Source of the DNA: Sarcocystis neurona
Taxonomy: Eukaryota; Apicomplexa; Conoidasida; Eucoccidiorida; Sarcocystidae
DNA length: 64,000 nucleotides
Reading direction: 5' to 3'
Assembly (NCBI GenBank): GCA_000727475.1
Contig: KL647292.1
Location: forward strand, 5,003,162 to 5,067,161
Part shown: positions 58,123 through 64,000 of the stretch, piece after piece
Layout: every line of letters begins with the position of its first letter
Position numbering within the stretch: position 1 is the stretch's first letter
The notes under the pieces: generated by a model
What the model saw: only the letters and a program-made list of their open reading frames with translations
Database searches by the model: none
What the model was told of the DNA's origin: nothing
Translations under genes and position numbers: made by a program

Positions 58123-60921
58123 CGAAAAAGCTCCTTGCTAAGAGGATTGCTAACGCTGCACCTGGTCCACTGGATCAAAATCTGTAACTCCAGCCACGAC
58201 CCTTATCTGCCCCAGCTCCTTCGCGCAGCAGAGAATGCATATCGCTGCACTGCTGGTCACTCACTTGCGAAAAAGCGTAGACAGCGAGGGGTCCAAAGAT
58301 AACGCCAGCTAGCGCTGGACAGAAGAGCCCTGAAGAACATGCCCGCCAAGCCTCCCCTCTGAGAATAGGGTTGCCAGCGATCACCTGCACAACACGGACA
58401 AGGGAGATACCTTAGATGCTATTGTTACAACTGTATAAAACGTCCTCTTTATTCGGTTTTGTTGCCAACAAAACCGACTGCAGCTGCGTGCAGCTACGCA
58501 GATCTGCTTCTGTAGGTAGGTTGCGGAATCCACCAGCTCAACACCGATACCAACGTTCGAGTTTGCGTGTAGATATACAAGAAAGGCCTCAACCACAACG
58601 GGGAGTCAAATTACACCAGCTGCACCGTCCAAATCAAAAGTACGTCGTCCGGGATGCCCCCAAATCAGTACAGACACAGAAACCGGCTAGACAACAGTAC
58701 GTGTAAAGTGCTGCCAGACACGTTCACATGCCTACTGTGGTGGAAGGAGACCCTCGAGTAGCAGACGGGATGATATACACAATAAACGAGGTACGGCCGC
58801 TGATACCTGGTATAATATACCTTGGTTCTCCCCTTTCCGCAAGCGCACTATGACGTGTCGCCTCGCGATTTTCTGATATTCTACTAGACGGTAGACGAAT
58901 GCCACCCTGACGAGAAAAAAGGTGAGCCACATGCGACAATATATTCACGGCGTACGCTAGACATCCCGTTGTATACGCAGGCGTCGGTAGGTCGACACGT
59001 CCGGAAGTCTCTGCGTGTACAGGAAAACGTATCCTTACCCCATGAAGAATTCCAGCGGCTCCAATGGCCCCCTGTGTCGAGCAACGGATAATAACGGTCG
59101 ACTCAACGGAGACTCCAGACTCGAGACAGAATGTCAGGGAGACGTCTGCAAGCGCGTAGCAGTTTTAAAGAGAATATCACCAATCAATACACTGAGACGC
59201 AGGCGGATCTGGAGTGTGCAGTGCTTCAACGCTGCGTCCCAAGATTTCATAAACATTCCCCACCGCATGCACACGGGTGTCACGTGTCCTCCGTGTTCTT
59301 CCGCGTCGGGTCGTGGAAGGCGTCCTTGTGGAACGTCTGCAGAGTTGTGTATTCTGTTTTATATCTGTCCCTATATTCGCGTGCCACTCCACTACTGGAC
59401 TTCCGTTCCCTGACGGCCTCACCGCTCCTAGAAGCCTCCTTGTATAAGCAATCGTGCATGCACATGTTTCGCCGGGTTAACTCAAGGCTACCCACGCGTA
59501 CCTGGCCTACACATGGGACGGTGCTAAACCCTGTCACTGTCGAACAAAGTGCGCAGTTAATTTTCCTCGTCGGAAGAGGCTCAACTGTGTCGCTTCGTCT
59601 TTTATTATGTGAAACGCGCAGCTGCCCGTACGGCGGGGTGGTATACGTACCGGCAAGCAGCGCACAAGCGCTTGCTAGAACAGCGAAAAAGACAACAGCA
59701 CCAGACCACTCGCTCAGTGCAGGCTCCGCTGTCGCATTTGCTCTTTGAAAAGGGAGCGGGGGTTTTGTAGCTTCCTCCAGAAGTGCTGCCGCTGCAACTG
59801 GTTCACGGACTAGCTTGTCAGCTTTCGACGCTTCTGCAGAGGCCTGTAGTCCAGCTGGCTCCTGCAAATGTTGAGTGAGACTTGATGCGGAGCCCGAGCG
59901 ATGGAGGAGCACCAGCAGCACTGCATTCGCCGCGGCGACCACAAGCGCGCCGCGAGCACGCCAACGAGGTAATAGAGGTCCCCAATATCGGAGGGCCAAG
60001 GCGATCAGTTCAATTGCCACCCAGTCCGAATACGCAAACTGAAGAAAAAGGAACAAGGTGCACGACTCCCAGAAGAAATCAATTAAATGTGAAAAGAAAG
60101 AAAGGTCTGGTACGTCGTACTGCTACGCACGAAGGGGGGTGGAGGACGTCGTGCAGACGCAAGAAGCGAACGTGCGCGTTAAACAACGGGGAAACCGGTA
60201 AGACTTCTTATAGAGAATGGAGAAGGGCGGGGGAGAGGGCAAACAGTAATATTTTCGGGAAGTAAGAACAAAGGGAAAGGAGGGTATAATCGGAGTGGGA
60301 ACGAGAATGGGAAGCGAAACGGGCAGCCGAGAAGAAAGCATACGAGTAAGTCATCTGTAGCACGCTGGGGAAGAAGACGAAACGGAAGCAGAGCTGCGCA
60401 AACAAGTAAATATACCCTCAAGCAGAAAAAACTACAGTTGAGCTCATGCTTAGAAATGTCTAGGAACCACACTCATCGATACAAACAGATGCAGGGCAGC
60501 CGGCCGGTAAAATTTGTACATGAAAAGTGTAAAATGGTGTGTATGTGTGGGAGATGTGGCACGTGTATGTGTACACATGTATGCGTATACACATACCTGA
60601 TGCAGCGGAGCGCAACAAACCAGGAGAGTAAGGACCGTTGACGTGCACGGGCTCCAGCGCAATTTCGTAACCCAGTGGAACCAGCAATTACCAAAAGGTA
60701 AACCACCCCAGGACCGTAGAAACGCCAGACACGTGTGCGAAAAAATTTTAGGAGTCTCATACCGCGGATGAAGCGGCGTGGCAGCAAGAGAAGGACCAAA
60801 AGGGCTGCAACGAGCCTTCACAAAAGAGTTGACATGCCTCCTGTATGACACTCACCGCTTCAGCTTCACTCTGCGTGGGCCACGAGAGGACGACAGTCAC
60901 TGGATCGACGAAGACGTATAT
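57231..60921 (-). CDS. Unrecognised multi-exon polytopic membrane protein (partial model)
   Basis: I do not recognise the family. Right to left, exons with matching phases are 60763-60921 (phase 0), 59651-60038 (1), 59039-59145 (0), 58821-58906 (2), 58411-58477 (0), 58265-58384 (0), 57987-58034 (0) and 57231-57601 (phase 2, GTAAGT donor, so the gene continues left). Hydrophobic segments likely to span membranes: WVAIELIALALRYW, GALVVAAANAVLLVLL, SGAVVFFAVLASACALLA, LFCPALAGVIFGPLAVYAF, and TCWVIVALLALLA followed by ALSLTFAG. Loops include VESTVIIRCSTQGAIGAAG and NRIKRTFYTVVTIASK. A roughly 65-residue polar loop separates the second and third segments. The first exon (VTVVLSWPTQSEAEAVSV) is less sure because two other frames there also end at usable donors. 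The start codon has not been located. It may extend right to about 61400. Confidence 0.6.
58086..58121. repeat. (CA)n microsatellite, about 18 units
   Basis: An uninterrupted CA run lies in the proposed intron 58035-58264 of the minus-strand membrane gene. Seen from the gene it is a (TG)n tract some 140 bp past the donor at 58265, which could act in splicing, but that is speculative. Confidence 0.95.
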
Positions 60922-63900
60922 CTACGTATATACGTACAATTTTGATGCATAAGGTGGCGTATGCTTTCATTAGTGAACAGGCGTATACATGCGCCGAGTC
61001 GCTCTGCGGAAGGACCGGCCTATTTGAGGCCACGCAAATGCAGCACTGCTCCCCCGCAGGGTAGACAGCCCTTCAGCGGCGGTCCACTGCGCCGTCTTGG
61101 TGTGCAAGTAGAGCTTTGAGACTCCGCTCTACGTAGCGAGGAGCCACCCCAGAAGTAGTTCATCCGCATTCACGCAGTCGCTGCTTAGTGTTCGAATCTC
61201 TGCACCGATCAGCCTAGAGGTGGTGGCAGCTTTTGTGTTAGTGAAGCGCCTACACAGGTGACAACGCTCCACATGTTGGGTCGTTGCTTCTCCAGAGCCA
61301 CAGCCAGCACCAACGAGAATTCTTGCAGGCACGCGCAGAGACTGCCGCCGACCGCCAGAGACACACAGGACGCCGTCCAGGAGCCGAGAGAAGGTCTGTC
61401 ACGAATGCCGTTGAGAGGAACACAGGACAGCACACATACATACACCTTTGCGCGCATCAGCGTGAGGCTTCTCAGTCACACTCGTATGTCAGTACGCCTC
61501 CACCGGCGTCTGTCTGCATGTATGTATGATATAGGTTTGCAGCCTATATCACTTACACCTGTGTGAATATACGTGCACGCGTATGTGGGTAAGAGTAGAC
61601 GTGTAAGTGAGTCTTCGTGAATGAAGCGTATAGTGGTCACTCATGAAGGCAGCCCGGGGTGAGAGAAAAAGTCTCGTTTGGAGCCGGCCACCGCGGCGCT
61701 GCCTTACACAAGATCTAGAGAAGTGGACACACTTTCTGCAGCATTTTCGAACTGGGGACAGGGGGTGCTGTGTCTTGTGCTGCTGCTATTTCTGCTGTCG
61801 CAGTGCTCGTCTTTCGGGTACGCCGCCTATCCCGGTGTGAGCGTGGCTCAGCCTGCTGCTGCAGTGCAACAACCTTCCGTCCCCCTCGGGTGCTGTTCCC
61901 CTTGCTGCAGATAGCAGACACATAGTTTTTCATTAAGAGATAGAACGGGTCTGCTCGCTTCGATGTACCTGTAACTGTGCGGATGGAAACACCAGCGTGT
62001 TTCTCACACTTAAAGAGAAGGACTTTTGCACTAAGTTCCCTTTCGTTTTCCTCTAGTGCAAATGCCTCCTACCTACTATAGGCCTCTCAGCAACAACAAC
62101 AAGGGGCGCTTCGCGGGCATACAAAGCGCAACTGACACCAACAGTCGTGCCCTGCACGAGGTTGTGCAGCAAGAGGAGGAGCCACAGAAGAATAGATAAA
62201 CAAGTCCTGCAAAGACTGCATCAGAGAGGAGGAAGTTCTTGTCCAACGGGGCAATCAGACTGAACAGGCTGGTGGGTACGCGGTGTGCGCTGCATTGTGT
62301 GTAGGATCCGTGGGGACACACGCTTCGAAGAAAACCGCTGAAAAATGTCTCGCTTTACTGGCAGGAATGTAGGAAGTCTTACCGAGGCAGATACGGCGCT
62401 TGACTTCGTCTGGTTGAACGAGGGGCAGACGTCTGCAAGCCCGAAGAGCAGCAGAGCACGCCAGGTTGTTCGGCTTTTTTGGGAAGCAAGCACGTCTCTT
62501 GAACGGACCGGAACGCATATGAGTATGCTCGTGGTTATTCGAAGAGTAGAAACCACGTGGCTAACACCGGGTGAGTCGGCGCATCATTGAAGTACGAAAA
62601 CGTTTACAGCCAAGCGTCCAGTCGCAGACGTGTGGCTCGGCTCTTAAAGCAACAGCTCCCATCTATATTCTCCCACACATAGACACATATATGTGTGTGG
62701 ACCTAGAGAGCTGCGCATACGTAAGGCAGATTACCTATACACCGACAAGTACATACACACGAATATGTTAAGAGAGAAGTGCATGTAGACACGTTTCTGA
62801 ACGTGGATAAAGGAACATTTGTACGGTAGTCGCACGTGAGGGAGACTCACGCGCTCAACGCACACATGTGCAATGGAAGGACAAAACTATGCCGGAACAA
62901 CCAAAGACGCTGTACAGTCGTCGTCTTCGGGGCGAGGCCAATGCCGCAAGCGGCGCACGAGTTGGTGCGTACAAAGCTACGAGGTTTCCGCGCTCGAGAA
63001 GCGCACACATATGCAATCAGGCAATAAACGCTCTGCGCTCCGGCGCCCCATCCGAGACGCAGTGCGACTGCTGTGAAGGAGCCAGGCACACGCAAAGCAT
63101 ACAGCTCTTGCGAATAGTTTAACCAACGAATAGTCCTCAGATGTGGAGTTTCCCATATCGGCGTTTACGTACCCACTCGAAGCAACAGTTCAAACATGCA
63201 GTCTACAGGGCTGCGTACCATTTGTTCGGGTGCCGCAGTGGAAGCGAAGACACGGTTAAATGACCCGTCGTCAGGAGGGAGACAAGCAAGTGGTGTGCAG
63301 ACTGGCAAACAGGGAAAACAGCAATAACTTTTACGGTATAAATACAAAGAGGAGACTCCTACGGGCCTGCAGAAGTCGAAGACCGAACGTAGAGGTTTTT
63401 GAACCGACGCGTGATGTCGTAGAAGGCGGGCAGCAATGCCTACCAGACGCTCTTTACGAGACGTTCACGAAGAATAGTGAGAGAGGCAAAAGAGCACTAC
63501 CCGCGTCACACCGTCTCTCACGCAGTAATCGCGAAAAGTCCATGTACTCCACAGACGGCCTTTGTTCGCGCACACTACTGGTGAGCTGCTCCTATTACAA
63601 AGGCAGACAAAATTTGGCTAACCCACAGGAGCAGCTTCAAACGCGAGCTTGAAGAAATTATCTCGCCCTCTTGGGTGAAAAATCATTTCTTCCACTGGAA
63701 GCGGCCGCCTAGCCCATGCAGAAAAAAAGTGCCCGACCGCCACGACTGTCCCCAGCACTGCGACTGCTGCCCGACGTAGGCCGTACAGACACATACACAG
63801 AGACTTACGTGTCCACCGCGGACGTGTGGTGCGTACATGTACAAAGCGAGGTGTCCTGCTACGCAGGTGTACACCTACGTCCCACGCTCAAGCGAAGTCC

Positions 63901-64000
63901 TGCTAAGCAGAGGCCTGTGTGTTTGAACAGAAACGTACATATATGCATACGTCGTCTCCGATTACTTGACTGCTCACCAGATACAGGGCCACGGAAGTCA
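60922..64000. other. Unresolved right end, possible 5' exons of the membrane gene
   Basis: No complete gene could be supported. On the minus strand, about 61245-61410 reads SLGSWTASCVSLAVGGSL and then a hydrophobic stretch after a pyrimidine-AG acceptor; it could be an upstream membrane exon. On the plus strand 61678-61914 has a hydrophobic GVLCLVLLLFLLS run followed by Ala/Gln-rich sequence; 62345-62590 and 63260-63652 are open but featureless. Several short TATA/TACG-rich stretches (60560-60600, 60915-60940, 62680-62770) look intronic or intergenic. Confidence 0.4.

Noticed and set aside
59131..59748. 205-codon plus-strand frame
   Set aside because: It is antisense to two exons of the minus-strand membrane gene (59039-59145 and 59651-60038) that have consistent splice phases.
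60473..60799. Minus-strand frame with hydrophobic runs LVLLLLPRRF and GVVYLLVIAG
   Set aside because: Attractive as a membrane exon, but its donor phase (2) does not fit the next exon, whereas the overlapping frame ending at 60763 does; left as an alternative only.
63260..63652. 130-codon plus-strand frame near the right edge
   Set aside because: Polar, without motifs, and no neighbouring exon could be linked.
1..64000. Search by eye for tRNA, rRNA, telomere repeats, transposon ends and bacterial-type operons
   Set aside because: None was seen; the content is consistent with ordinary protein-coding nuclear DNA.

Overview
This looks like nuclear DNA from an apicomplexan, most likely an eimeriid coccidian such as Cyclospora or Eimeria; the genus is inferred, not proven. 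The signs are intron-rich genes with GT-AG introns mostly of 80-700 bp, very long proteins padded with alanine/serine/glutamine-rich low-complexity sequence built on GCA/CAG triplets, TATATA(TG) microsatellites inside introns, an apicomplexan-type giant formin, and axoneme genes as expected of an organism with flagellated male gametes. I see no bacterial genes, rRNA, tRNA, CRISPR array, transposon or telomere repeat.

Layout. (1) About 225-18203, plus strand: a giant formin, 5' end probably outside the window. N-terminal exons with a possible C2-like segment (225-2615) lead to a 2224-residue low-complexity exon (3655-10326) ending in FH1 and the start of FH2. Three short exons and a 3.4-kb last exon carry the rest of FH2 and a ~930-residue tail. 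(2) 18204-21539: no convincing gene. (3) 21540-24394, plus: a two-exon kinesin motor protein. (4) 25389-26612, minus: a four-exon, 175-residue EF-hand protein. (5) 27458-55421, plus: a 50-exon HYDIN, about 4813 residues, read by linking exons whose splice phases agree. It has the array of ASH/MSP-like beta domains, an adenylate-kinase-like domain with an intact P-loop (38416-39075), a charged linker and the typical C-terminus. (6) 57231-60921 (perhaps further right), minus: an unrecognised multi-exon polytopic membrane protein. (7) 60922-64000: mostly unassigned.

How the genes may work together. HYDIN is a central-pair (C2 projection) protein of motile 9+2 axonemes. In coccidia only microgametes are flagellated, so HYDIN is probably a male-gamete gene. 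The EF-hand gene lies head-to-head with it across 845 bp, and a kinesin follows immediately, so three neighbouring genes could serve microgamete motility. The formin is an actin assembly factor and probably unrelated to that cluster.

Exon borders were placed by eye from GT/AG sites, reading-frame continuity and family resemblance; no alignment or transcript data were available. Weak points are the 5' part of the formin, HYDIN exons 15/16, a possible missed HYDIN exon in 36562-37240, the HYDIN 3' end, and everything after 55.4 kb.
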